In this document: in pieces, positions 1-7,085 of the stretch | How the letters are laid out: each line of letters begins with the position of its first letter | How positions within the stretch are numbered: position 1 is the first letter of the stretch | From: Novosphingobium sp. KCTC 2891 | GTDB lineage: Bacteria; Pseudomonadota; Alphaproteobacteria; Sphingomonadales; Sphingomonadaceae | Assembly: GCF_025938155.1 (NCBI RefSeq) | Contig: NZ_JAPCZG010000018.1 | Coordinates: 1-38,174, forward strand | DNA: 38,174 bases | Direction: 5' to 3' | Position numbers and translations under genes: made by a program | Notes under the pieces: generated by a model | Databases searched by the model: none | What the model saw: only the letters and a program-made list of their open reading frames with translations | What the model was told of the DNA's origin: nothing

Positions 1-123
<123 letters not shown>

Positions 124-161
124 TGACATGACCCCCAGCTTTCCGCCAGCTGGGATTAGAG
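124..161 (+). repeat. IS terminal inverted repeat, left (orfB side)
   Basis: Begins TGACATGACCCCC, then shares TTTCC and a distal GATTAGAG block with the reverse complement of 1300-1338. One single-base length difference and a poorly matched middle separate the two ends. Confidence 0.8.
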
Positions 162-1020
162 CCGGGCGGTTGTTTTGCGCATCAGCGCGGTTGAAGCAGG
201 CCATTGCTTATCCAGTTCGGCGGCGAACGCCGCCGGGGTTGCGTAGCCAAGTGACGAGTGCGGCCTCTCCCGGTTATAATCCTCGACCCAGGCAGCGATC
301 TCGACCCGAGCATGGGCAAGGCTCATGAACAAGGTCTCGTTCAGCAGCTCATCGCGCATGCGGCCGTTGAAGCTATCGACGTAGCCGTTCTGCATCGGCC
401 TGCCCGGAGCAATGTAATGCCACTCCACGCAGAGCTCTCCGCACCATGCGAGAACGGCGTTGCTGGTGAGCTCGGTGCCATTGTCGCTGACGATCATTCC
501 GGGCTTGCCCCGCTGGGCGATCAGCTGGGTCAGCTCGCGCACGACACGGTGCCCGGAGATGGACGTGTCCGGCACCGCCGCTAGGCACTCCCGGGTCAAC
601 GTTGAGCACGCGGAACCGCCTGCCAGAGGCCATCTGGTCGTGCACAAAGTCCAGGCTCCAGCGCTGGTTCGCCAGCGCCAGCACCGGAGCAGGTGCCCTG
701 GTCCCGACAGCACGCTTGCGGCTGCGTCGCCGCCTGACCGCCAACCCTTCCTCGCAATACAGACGTTGGGTCTTCTTCCGGTTGATCATCACGCCCTCCC
801 GGCGCAGCAGGATGTGCAAACGGCGATAGCCGAACCGGCGACGCTGGTTGGCCAGATCGCGCAGCTTCTCACGCAGCACACCATCGTCCCGTGTGGAACG
901 GTAGCGCACGCTCTTGCGAGCAGCATCGATGACACGGCACGCCCGCCGCTCGCTCATCCCGTGGCACGCCTGGAGATGAGCGACAGCTTCCCGCTTCGCG
1001 GCGGGCGTCAGAACTTTTTT
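156..1020 (-). pseudogene. IS3-family transposase OrfB, frameshifted
   Basis: DDE transposase (rve integrase-core fold) expressed as an OrfAB fusion through frameshifting. The N-terminal part reads KREAVAHLQACHGMSERRAC and then WSLDFVHD, which carries the first catalytic Asp. The frame breaks near 596-600, right after RFRVLNV. The downstream frame resumes with TRECLAAV, VSDNGTELTS (second Asp) and SFNGRMRDELLNE (Glu) and runs to 156. Intact relatives have a VDDFTRE-like stretch at the junction; the missing bases and the change of frame fit loss of about 11 nucleotides. The catalytic triad is therefore split between two frames and the product should be inactive. Confidence in the break is high; the exact number of lost bases is inferred from the family consensus. 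Confidence 0.88.
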
Positions 1021-1292
1021 GCCAGAAGATCCTTCAACGCAGCCTGGTCCAGCATCGCATCGGCCAGAAGCCGCTTGAGCTTGGCGTTCTCGCTCTCGAG
1101 ATCTCGCAGCCGCCGGGCCTCGGATACCTCCAGCCCGCCGTACTTGGCCTTCCAGTTGTAGATCGTCGCTTCAGACACCCCATGCCGCCGGGCCAGGTCA
1201 GCGGTCTTCGCGCCCGCCTCTGCCTCCTTCAGCACGCCAATGATCTGCTCTTCCGAAAACCTTGCACGCCTCATCGTCTGTCCTTCCTTCAA
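1008..1292 (-). CDS. IS3-family transposase OrfA
   Basis: A 94-residue helix-turn-helix protein (HTH_Tnp_1 type). It has an RFSEEQIIGVLKEAEAG start, an HTH around residues 20-50 (ADLARRHGVSEATIYNWKAK), and a C-terminal leucine-rich coiled coil (LRDLESENAKLKRLLADAML). It binds the IS ends and multimerises. An alternative ATG lies at 1274 (MRRARFSEEQ). It ends LLAKKF over an A6G run that would direct ribosomes into orfB. OrfA looks intact, but on its own, without a functional OrfB, it cannot transpose the element and may act as a repressor or inhibitor, as OrfA proteins of this family do. Confidence 0.9.
   Translation of the reverse strand: MKEGQTMRRARFSEEQIIGVLKEAEAGAKTADLARRHGVSEATIYNWKAKYGGLEVSEARRLRDLESENAKLKRLLADAMLDQAALKDLLAKKF
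1014..1020 (-). promoter_or_regulatory. A6G programmed -1 frameshift signal of the IS
   Basis: The minus strand reads A AAA AAG just before the orfA stop. The -1 frame continues as KKVLTPAAKREA into orfB. A6G heptamers are the standard slippery site for OrfAB production in IS3-family elements. Confidence 0.75.
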
Positions 1293-1299
1293 GGCCAGA

Positions 1300-1338
1300 C
1301 TCTAATCGCTCGTGGAGGAAAATCAGGGGGGCATGTCA
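1300..1338 (-). repeat. IS terminal inverted repeat, right (orfA side)
   Basis: Read on the minus strand it begins TGACATGCCCCCC and ends GATTAGAG, matching the left end at 124-161. It lies just upstream of orfA and probably carries the transposase promoter. Confidence 0.8.
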
Positions 1339-1717
1339 CAAAGTCTCCGAATCGTAGACGGCCTCATTTCGGTGATACGATGATCGCGTCCGTGCAAGGC
1401 ATGAGTCTTCTTGCGCCGAAAGCCCTCAATTCATGAAAACGTCGGGAATGACGGCTTCGTGCCACTTCTTGGCGTTCCAGATTGAGGCGGCAGCCGACCC
1501 AATTCACGCCATTCTTCGGCCTGCGGCGAAACCTGTCGTGGGGATAGATCTTAGCATCCGGGCAGAAGCCCGACAGAGACAAGAATCGGCGTGGAGTGCC
1601 GGCCATCCAATTTTTCGGTTTGTGATCACTAGCCTATTTTGAGGAACGGCCGGGTTTCGAGGTACGACCCACTGTATCAACTCGCGTGATCATGCAGATT
1701 CTCCATGCAGTGGGAGG
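1339..1717. other. 379-bp stretch without a recognisable gene
   Basis: Lies between the IS and the 3' end of the LysR gene. Short open frames exist on both strands (for example 1364-1606 minus, 80 codons), but none has a convincing ribosome binding site or a sequence I recognise. It may be remnant DNA left by insertions or deletions at the island edge. Confidence 0.5.
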
Positions 1718-2608
1718 TCAATCCCTGTAGCGAAGCGCTTCGACCAGCAAGCTGAAGGCTGCCGATGGTTGGTGCCGGCTGGGATAGTAGAGGTAGTAGC
1801 CGTCGAATGGCGCGCACCAGTCCTCCAGCACTCGCGCCAGCGTGCCGTCCTCGATCAGTGGAGCGATGCGATCGTCGACCATATGCGCAATGCCATGACC
1901 CGAAATCGCGGCTTCAAGAACGAGGTCCATGTTGTTGAGGGTGAACTGTCCCTCGACCCGGACGTTCAGTTCCCGACCGTCCTTCTCGTATTCCCAAGCG
2001 TAGATGCTGCCGCTGTTCATGCGCAGGTTGATGCAGGCGTGGTGGGCAAGGTCGTGCGGTGTCGACGGCTTGGCATGCCGGGCAAAGTATGACGGCGCAG
2101 CTACTGTCGCCATGCGCAACCGAGGACCGATCCGCACGGCGATCATGTCGTTTTCCAACCGCTCGCCCAGGCGGACGCCCGCATCGAAGCGCCCCGCAAC
2201 GATGTCGGTCAGCCCGGATTCAATGTTCAGCTCGATCTGGATGTCGGGATAGTCGGCTGCCATTTGCGCCACCACAGGCCACAGCAGCATCTTCGCAGCG
2301 TGTTCGGAGGTCGTGATGCGGATGCTACCTGCTGGACGGTCGCGCAAGTCGGTCAGTTCCACGAGCCTGGCGTCGATGTCCTCAAGCGCCGGTCCTAGCG
2401 CCTCCAGCAGTCGCTCTCCAGCCGTTGTCGGGGCCACGCTGCGTGTGGTGCGATTGAGCAGACGCAGCCCAAGCCTTGCTTCAAGGCGACGCATCGCGTG
2501 GCTGAGCGCGGATTGCGAGATGTCCAGCCGGGCTGCCGCGCGCGTGAAGCTGCCTTCCTCGGCCACAACGAGGAATATGGCCAGACTGCCAAGATCTTCA
2601 CGCCGCAT
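1718..2608 (-). CDS. LysR-family transcriptional regulator
   Basis: A 296-residue LysR-type regulator of standard length. The N-terminal winged HTH covers about residues 5-64 (SFTRAAARLDISQSALSHAM, then RRLEARLGLRLLNRTTR), followed by a periplasmic-binding-like effector domain from about residue 90. It belongs to the subgroup often found next to oxidoreductase genes (CrgA/YafC-like). It is transcribed divergently from the aldo/keto reductase operon across a 164-bp intergenic region holding an ATGAC-N5-GTCAT palindrome. The simplest reading is that it controls that operon and itself. The effector is unknown; a carbonyl or aldehyde substrate of the reductases is a guess. Confidence 0.93.
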   Translation of the reverse strand: MRREDLGSLAIFLVVAEEGSFTRAAARLDISQSALSHAMRRLEARLGLRLLNRTTRSVAPTTAGERLLEALGPALEDIDARLVELTDLRDRPAGSIRITTSEHAAKMLLWPVVAQMAADYPDIQIELNIESGLTDIVAGRFDAGVRLGERLENDMIAVRIGPRLRMATVAAPSYFARHAKPSTPHDLAHHACINLRMNSGSIYAWEYEKDGRELNVRVEGQFTLNNMDLVLEAAISGHGIAHMVDDRIAPLIEDGTLARVLEDWCAPFDGYYLYYPSRHQPSAAFSLLVEALRYRD

Positions 2609-2631
2609 CGTCGCTCGCCCGACAACTTTTC

Positions 2632-2646
2632 ATGACGTGGAGTCAT
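2632..2646. promoter_or_regulatory. Candidate LysR operator in divergent promoter
   Basis: The palindrome ATGAC-GTGGA-GTCAT lies 23 bp upstream of the LysR start and about 126 bp upstream of the first aldo/keto reductase. It contains the T-N11-A spacing typical of LysR-type sites. Function is inferred from position and symmetry. Confidence 0.55.
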
Positions 2647-2772
2647 ATACCCAAGCGAATTGCGGTGTCTAATCACTTGGCGTCTAGTGGCGTAGATTGC
2701 GGCCACAAGGTGAACGCGGTGCCGACCAGCCTGCGCCTGCCCATCACGCACGGCATAGCCACGGAGAACATC

Positions 2773-3636
2773 ATGGCCGTCAGCATCCCCTCTGTAATCC
2801 TGAATAACGGCGTCGAGATGCCCCTGCTGGGATTCGGCGTGTTCCAGGTTCCCGATCCGGCAGAATGCGAGCGCAGCGTGCGCGATGCGCTCGATGCGGG
2901 TTACCGCCTGCTCGATACCGCCGCATCGTATGGTAACGAAGCCGCTGTCGGTGCCGCGATCAAGGGCAGCGGGATCGCCCGCGACGAGATCTTTGTCACC
3001 ACCAAGCTGTGGATCGAAGACGCCAGTTACGAGCGGGCCAAGGCGGCGTTCGAGCGCTCGATCAACAAGTTGCAGCTCGACTACCTCGATCTTTACCTGA
3101 TCCACCAGCCTTATGGCGACGTTTACGGCGCGTGGCGCGCGATGGAGGAACTGCACCGCGCCGGTCGTATCCGGGCCATCGGCATCAGCAACTTCTATCC
3201 TGACCGCGTGGTGGATTTCGTGCTGCACAACGAGGTCACGCCGGCAGTCAACCAGATCGAGATCCATCCCTTCCACCAGCAGCACGAAGCACAGGCGCTG
3301 CTTGGCGAACATGGTGTCCAGACCGAAGCCTGGGGGCCGTTTGCAGAGGGCAGGAACGACCTGTTCCGCAACCCGGTGCTCCAGTCGATCGGCGACAAGC
3401 ACGGCAAGACGATCGCGCAAGTCGTGCTGCGCTGGCTGACGCAGCGTGGCGTCGTCGCGATCCCCAAGTCGGTGCGACGCGACCGGATGGCGGAGAACCT
3501 GGCGATCTTCGATTTCCAGCTCGATGCCGACGACATCGCCGCGATTGCCACGCTCGACCAGAAGGCGAGCAGCTTCTTCGATCATCGCGACCCGGCGATG
3601 GTGAAGTGGCTGGGCACCCGCAAGCTCGAAGGGTGA
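2773..3636 (+). CDS. Aldo/keto reductase (2,5-diketogluconate reductase-like)
   Basis: A 287-residue cytoplasmic NADPH-dependent aldo/keto reductase of the AKR5-like prokaryotic group, which reduces aldehydes or ketones to alcohols. The catalytic tetrad is visible: Asp48 and Tyr53 (LDTAASYGNE), Lys78 (TTKLWIED) and His111 (LIHQPYGD). The cofactor-binding end reads AIPKSVRRDRMAEN. The ATG at 2773 was chosen over an in-frame ATG at 2632 because it has GGAGAA in front and starts the conserved IPSVILNNGVEMP sequence; the upstream ATG would also overlap the regulatory palindrome. It is the first gene of a four-gene operon; the next starts 8 bp after its stop. The natural substrate cannot be read from sequence. 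Confidence 0.93.
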   Translation: MAVSIPSVILNNGVEMPLLGFGVFQVPDPAECERSVRDALDAGYRLLDTAASYGNEAAVGAAIKGSGIARDEIFVTTKLWIEDASYERAKAAFERSINKLQLDYLDLYLIHQPYGDVYGAWRAMEELHRAGRIRAIGISNFYPDRVVDFVLHNEVTPAVNQIEIHPFHQQHEAQALLGEHGVQTEAWGPFAEGRNDLFRNPVLQSIGDKHGKTIAQVVLRWLTQRGVVAIPKSVRRDRMAENLAIFDFQLDADDIAAIATLDQKASSFFDHRDPAMVKWLGTRKLEG

Positions 3637-3644
3637 TAGGAACC

Positions 3645-4799
3645 ATGCGCGACAAGCCAGACATCACGATCGGTCGCCGCAGCCTGCTGCTGTCCGCCGG
3701 CGGCATCGCTGCACTCCCGCTGGTCGGCAGCAGCGCGGCGGCGCGCGCGCCTGCACCCGGTCGGGCCACCGGGCCTGACGCCGGGGTGGTCGGTCGGCGC
3801 AAGCTGGGGCGGCTGGAGGTTTCCAGCATTGGCCTTGGCGTCCAGAACAACAGTCGCAAGTATACGACCGAGAAGCCTTACCGGCCCGAACAGGTCGCAT
3901 TGATCCGCACGGCTTTCGATCACGGCGTCACCTTCTTCGACTGCGCCGAGGCCTATGGCCCGCACGAATGCGAACGAATTCTGGGAGAGGCGATCCAGCC
4001 GTTCCGCGAGCAGGTCGTGATCACGTCCAAGTTCGGCTGGAACATCGACCAGGAGACAGGGCGCAGGATGCCGGGGCTGAACAGCCGTCCCGATCATGTC
4101 AGGCTGGTGGTCGACAACATGTTGCGGCGCTTGCGCACCGACCATATCGACCTGCTTTACCAGCACCGGGTCGACCCCGCTGTGCCGATCGAGGATGTCG
4201 CCGGTGTCGTCGAGGACCTGATGCGCCAGGGCAAGGTGCGGCACTGGGGCCTGTCGGAGATGGGGCTGGGCACCCTGCGCCGCGCCCATGCGGCGCTGCC
4301 GGTCACCGCCGTGCAAAGCGAATACTCGATGCTGTGGCGTGGGCCGGAACACGAGGTGCTGGCGCTGTGCGAGGAACTGGGCATCGGTTTCGTGCCGTGG
4401 AGCCCGCTGGGCGTCCAGTTCCTGACCGGCTGGATCGATGCGAACACGCGCTTCGCGCAGGGCGACATCCGCGCCGTGGAGGGCCGCTTCGCGCCGGAGA
4501 ACCTGCCGGGGAACCTGCGGCTGGTGTCGCTACTGCAGGCATGGGCGGAGCGCAAGCAGGCGGCCCCCGGCCAGATAGCGCTGGCTTGGCTGATGGCGCA
4601 AAAGCCGTGGATCGTGCCGATTCCGGGAACGACCAACCCGGCCCATCTGGTCCAGAACATCGGCAGCACGGCGATCCGCTTCTCGGCCGACGAAATCGCC
4701 GAACTGAATGCCGACGTTCGTGCCATCGAAGTCGTGGGACAACGGCTGCCCGATGCCGTTCTCGCCTATTCGGGCGTCGAAGCGCCGCCGAGGCCCTGA
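3645..4799 (+). CDS. Tat-exported aldo/keto reductase
   Basis: A 384-residue aldo/keto reductase (AKR11/13-like, Tas/YajO type) with an N-terminal twin-arginine signal: GRRSLLLS at residues 10-17, a hydrophobic stretch, then an Ala-rich cleavage region near residue 34. The barrel starts at KLGRLEVSSIGLG. The tetrad is complete: Asp99 and Tyr104 (FFDCAEAYG), Lys129 (TSKFGW) and His174 (LLYQHRVD). The C-terminal cofactor segment is PIPGTTNPAHLVQN. The start at 3645 (GATAGGAACC before it) keeps the signal peptide and avoids overlapping the previous gene. Tat export implies folding with bound cofactor before translocation. An exported NAD(P)H-dependent reductase is unusual, because the periplasm has no NADPH pool. 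Confidence 0.9.
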   Translation: MRDKPDITIGRRSLLLSAGGIAALPLVGSSAAARAPAPGRATGPDAGVVGRRKLGRLEVSSIGLGVQNNSRKYTTEKPYRPEQVALIRTAFDHGVTFFDCAEAYGPHECERILGEAIQPFREQVVITSKFGWNIDQETGRRMPGLNSRPDHVRLVVDNMLRRLRTDHIDLLYQHRVDPAVPIEDVAGVVEDLMRQGKVRHWGLSEMGLGTLRRAHAALPVTAVQSEYSMLWRGPEHEVLALCEELGIGFVPWSPLGVQFLTGWIDANTRFAQGDIRAVEGRFAPENLPGNLRLVSLLQAWAERKQAAPGQIALAWLMAQKPWIVPIPGTTNPAHLVQNIGSTAIRFSADEIAELNADVRAIEVVGQRLPDAVLAYSGVEAPPRP

Positions 4800-4812
4800 A
4801 GGAGCCACTGCC

Positions 4813-5277
4813 ATGCTGAAGCTTTCCATTCTCCTGAGCGCCGTAGCTGCCGTGATCGGCAGCAGTCAGGCATCGGCAACGCCGGCTGCACCTGCCGCAG
4901 AGGAGGGCAGCGAACGTCAGGGCCTGCTGGACCTGTCGCGTCAGAAATGGCTGTGGATGGCCGAGCGCGACATTTCCAAGCTCGAACCGCTGTTCCATCC
5001 TGCCGCGCATTTCGTGCACATGGGCACGACGATGGATCGGGCTGGCGAACTCGATGTCATCAGCACCGGCCGCATCCACTACAAGCACGCTGAAATAAGC
5101 GACATGTCCGTGGAGTTGATCGGCGACACCGCGATCGTCATCAGCCGCCTGCGCCTCGTTGCCGTTGTCGGCGGCAACGAGGTCACCAACCCTTTCAGCG
5201 TGACCGAAACCTATGTTCGGCAGGATCGGCGGTGGCAACTGGCCGCGATGGCCTTCACGCGCCTGCTTGGGGAATGA
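4813..5277 (+). CDS. Secreted NTF2-like (SnoaL/DUF4440-type) protein
   Basis: A 154-residue protein with a Sec-type signal peptide (MLKLSILLSAVAAVIGSSQA, likely cleaved after ASA). One NTF2-like cone domain follows: an N-terminal helix (LLDLSRQKWLWMAERDISKL), then FHPAAHFVHMG, and closing strands containing VTETYVRQDRRWQLAAM. Such domains are small-molecule-binding or enzymatic pockets in polyketide cyclases, isomerases and stress proteins; no specific activity can be assigned. It starts 13 bp after the exported reductase with GGAG in front and is followed after 4 bp by the next gene, so it is clearly in the same transcript. It probably works in the periplasm with its neighbours. Confidence 0.87.
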   Translation: MLKLSILLSAVAAVIGSSQASATPAAPAAEEGSERQGLLDLSRQKWLWMAERDISKLEPLFHPAAHFVHMGTTMDRAGELDVISTGRIHYKHAEISDMSVELIGDTAIVISRLRLVAVVGGNEVTNPFSVTETYVRQDRRWQLAAMAFTRLLGE

Positions 5278-5281
5278 CTTG

Positions 5282-5791
5282 ATGCAGAAGCGCTCAAGGC
5301 TCGGAGCAAGCGGCCTGATCCGGCATGTCACCTTGTCCTGCGCGCTGCTGATCGCCCCACCAGCGACCGCACAGGCCCCTGTGGCGCAAGCCAACGGCTA
5401 CGGCGCTCCGATCACGGCGCTGGCGGCCCTCGCGCTGGTCGAGCGCGGCATGGTCCTGAGCAGAGCCAAGGGCTTGAACATGGCTATCGCGGTTGTGGAA
5501 CCCACGGGCGAACTGGTTGCCTTCGTGCGGATGGACGACGTGCCCTATGCGTCGATCCACATCGCGCAGCAAAAAGCGCGCGCCGCCGCTCGCTTTCGCA
5601 TGGCGACCGCGCAACTGGAGGAGCGCGTCCTGAGCGGTCGCACGACGCTGCTCTCGTCCGACGAGGTGATTGCGGTTGGCGGCGGGGTGCCAATCCTAAT
5701 AGATGGCAAGGTTGTGGGTGCATTAGGGGTGTCCGGCGCAAGTGCAGCGGAGGATGCAACTATTGCCGAGGCGATCGTTCGCCTCCGATAG
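5282..5791 (+). CDS. Secreted GlcG/HbpS-like (DUF336) protein
   Basis: A 169-residue protein with an N-terminal signal peptide (hydrophobic CALLIAPPATAQA) and a GlcG/HbpS (heme-degrading/heme-binding, DUF336) domain. Typical family features are ALVERGMVLSRAKGLNMAIA, then VEPTGELVAFVRMDD, and the glycine-rich end VGGGVPILIDGKVVGALGVS. Members bind heme, cobalamin or small organic ligands, or act as accessory proteins in catabolic operons. The ATG at 5282 follows GGGGAATGACTT. It is the last gene of the cargo operon. No iron-acquisition genes are nearby, so a heme role is not implied by context. Confidence 0.9.
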   Translation: MQKRSRLGASGLIRHVTLSCALLIAPPATAQAPVAQANGYGAPITALAALALVERGMVLSRAKGLNMAIAVVEPTGELVAFVRMDDVPYASIHIAQQKARAAARFRMATAQLEERVLSGRTTLLSSDEVIAVGGGVPILIDGKVVGALGVSGASAAEDATIAEAIVRLR

Positions 5792-5982
5792 TATTGAGCG
5801 TTCGTCCACTGCCTTTGCCTTGCCAGAGATGCCGTGCCGGATCGCCAGGCAGGCAATTTCAAATCCAAGAAACTGGCGTCCGCTTTTTGGCTGAACCTTG
5901 CCGTCCGACGGATAGCTCTGGAACGACCGCAAATCCCAGGCGTCCGTGTCCGGCTCCTCACCAGAGACGGGAGCCGATGGGT

Positions 5983-6645
5983 TCAGATCTCGGTATTTTC
6001 GGCAAGCGCAAGCGCGTCCTCCACGTCGATCCCAAGATAGCGAACCGTATTCTCGATCTTGCTATGGCCGAGGAGGATCTGGACGGCGCGAAGGTTGCCG
6101 GTCGCCCTGTAGATGATCGACGCCTTGGTCCGCCGAAGCAGGTGCCATACTCGTTTCACATCAAGCCCACCCCTGTCACCCATTCATCGAGGGAGCCGGG
6201 CGTACTGGCGGGTGCTGAGATGCCCATTACGATCAACCCGGCTGGGAAAGACATAATCGTCGACCCGCCGTTCGAGCCAAGCCAGCAGGCTGGTGCGAGC
6301 GTCTGGGAGCAGTTCAAACTGGACAGGTCGGCTGATCTTCTGCTGCATCACGATTGTCCGCGTGCGGATTTGCCCGCCGCTGACAATGTCTCCAATCTTC
6401 ATCTGCACCAGGTCACAGCCCCGGAGCTTGCTGTCTATCGCAAGGTCGAACAGTCTTCGATCTCGTAGGCGGCGACGTTGATCGAGGTAGAATCGGATTT
6501 CCCAAATCTGGTTCGGCTTCAGCGCGCGCTTCGCGCCAACGGCTCTTCCCGCATTCCACACCGGGCGCTTGGTGGCGGTGAGTTCGGTTTCGGTCTTCTG
6601 CATGATCATTCTTCGATGGCCATATTCGCCGTCTGCAGAACGCAT
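5983..6645 (-). pseudogene. Tyrosine recombinase (island integrase), disrupted
   Basis: Resembles the short (about 200-residue) phage-integrase-family proteins common on alphaproteobacterial islands and plasmids. The first part (6645-6187) has WNAGRAVGAKRALKPNQIW, then DLAIDSKLRGCDLVQMKIGD with the first catalytic Arg, and DDYVFPSR. The second part (6183-5983) carries HLLRRTKASIIYRATGNLRA and ILLGHSKIENTVRYLG with the catalytic GH and Tyr. Between them is an in-frame TGA at 6184-6186, and the local sequence looks scrambled: the family reads roughly ARLVDEW...YGTHSLRR, while pieces of that occur here in shifted frames. Multiple small indels are inferred, so this is a pseudogene. It sits beside the right repeat, as expected for the enzyme that inserted the island. 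Confidence 0.85.
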
Positions 6646-6919
6646 GAGCCAGATGAGCAGAATGCCGAAGCGAACCTGCCGACCCGACCCAGTCGTTCAG
6701 ACCAGTAGCGTGTAACCGTCCGGTGACCCCGTTTGCTGCTGTCGTCCGGTGTGTCAGGACGTCCTTTAGGTCGTGTAGGTCGTGCGAGAGGACTTGCTTA
6801 GGACAGCCATCACACAGGTATGCCGTTCGCCAGTGGACCACCGAGCGAAATGAAAAAATCCTTCCGTAGCTAGCTAATGTCAGCCTCAGTTCGCGCCCTT
6901 AGCTCAACGATCCAAAGGC

Positions 6920-7020
6920 CAAATCCTGTCCCCGCAACCATACCAATCAAACGACTTCGCTACACAAGAGCACAGCTCCACGCTCCAGCGTGTCCACAGC
7001 AAGTCCACAACGCGGCCAAC
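6920..7020 (+). repeat. Right direct repeat / attR with tRNA-fMet remnant
   Basis: Carries the T-loop tail, the acceptor strand with one change (GTCCCCGCAACCA) and the CCA, but no upstream tRNA body: the preceding bases do not form T-stem or anticodon-arm sequence. It continues identical to 50-123 through 6947-7020. It lies 65 bp beyond the 3' end of the acyl-CoA carboxylase gene, which marks the return to resident chromosome. Confidence 0.83.
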
Positions 7021-7085
7021 GTACCACATGCACGCCGCGTAAACCTCTCCCCAAATCCAACACCCCACCTTCACCACGCGAAACG

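Larger units (their letters stand above)
124..1338 (-). mobile_element. IS3-family insertion sequence (IS407-like), defective
   Basis: A 1215-bp element bounded by imperfect inverted repeats beginning TGACATG at both ends, with orfA and orfB on the minus strand in the usual IS3 order. OrfA is intact, an A6G slippery run links it to orfB, and orfB is interrupted by a small deletion near 596-600. The flanks are CAAC on the left and CAAA on the right, so no exact target duplication is visible. The element may have moved or deleted adjacent DNA after insertion. Assignment to the IS407 group rests on OrfA/OrfB sequence style and is less sure than IS3 family. Confidence 0.88.

Noticed and set aside
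1364..1606. An 80-codon minus-strand frame after the IS.
   Set aside because: No recognisable domain and no ribosome binding site; cannot be supported as a gene.
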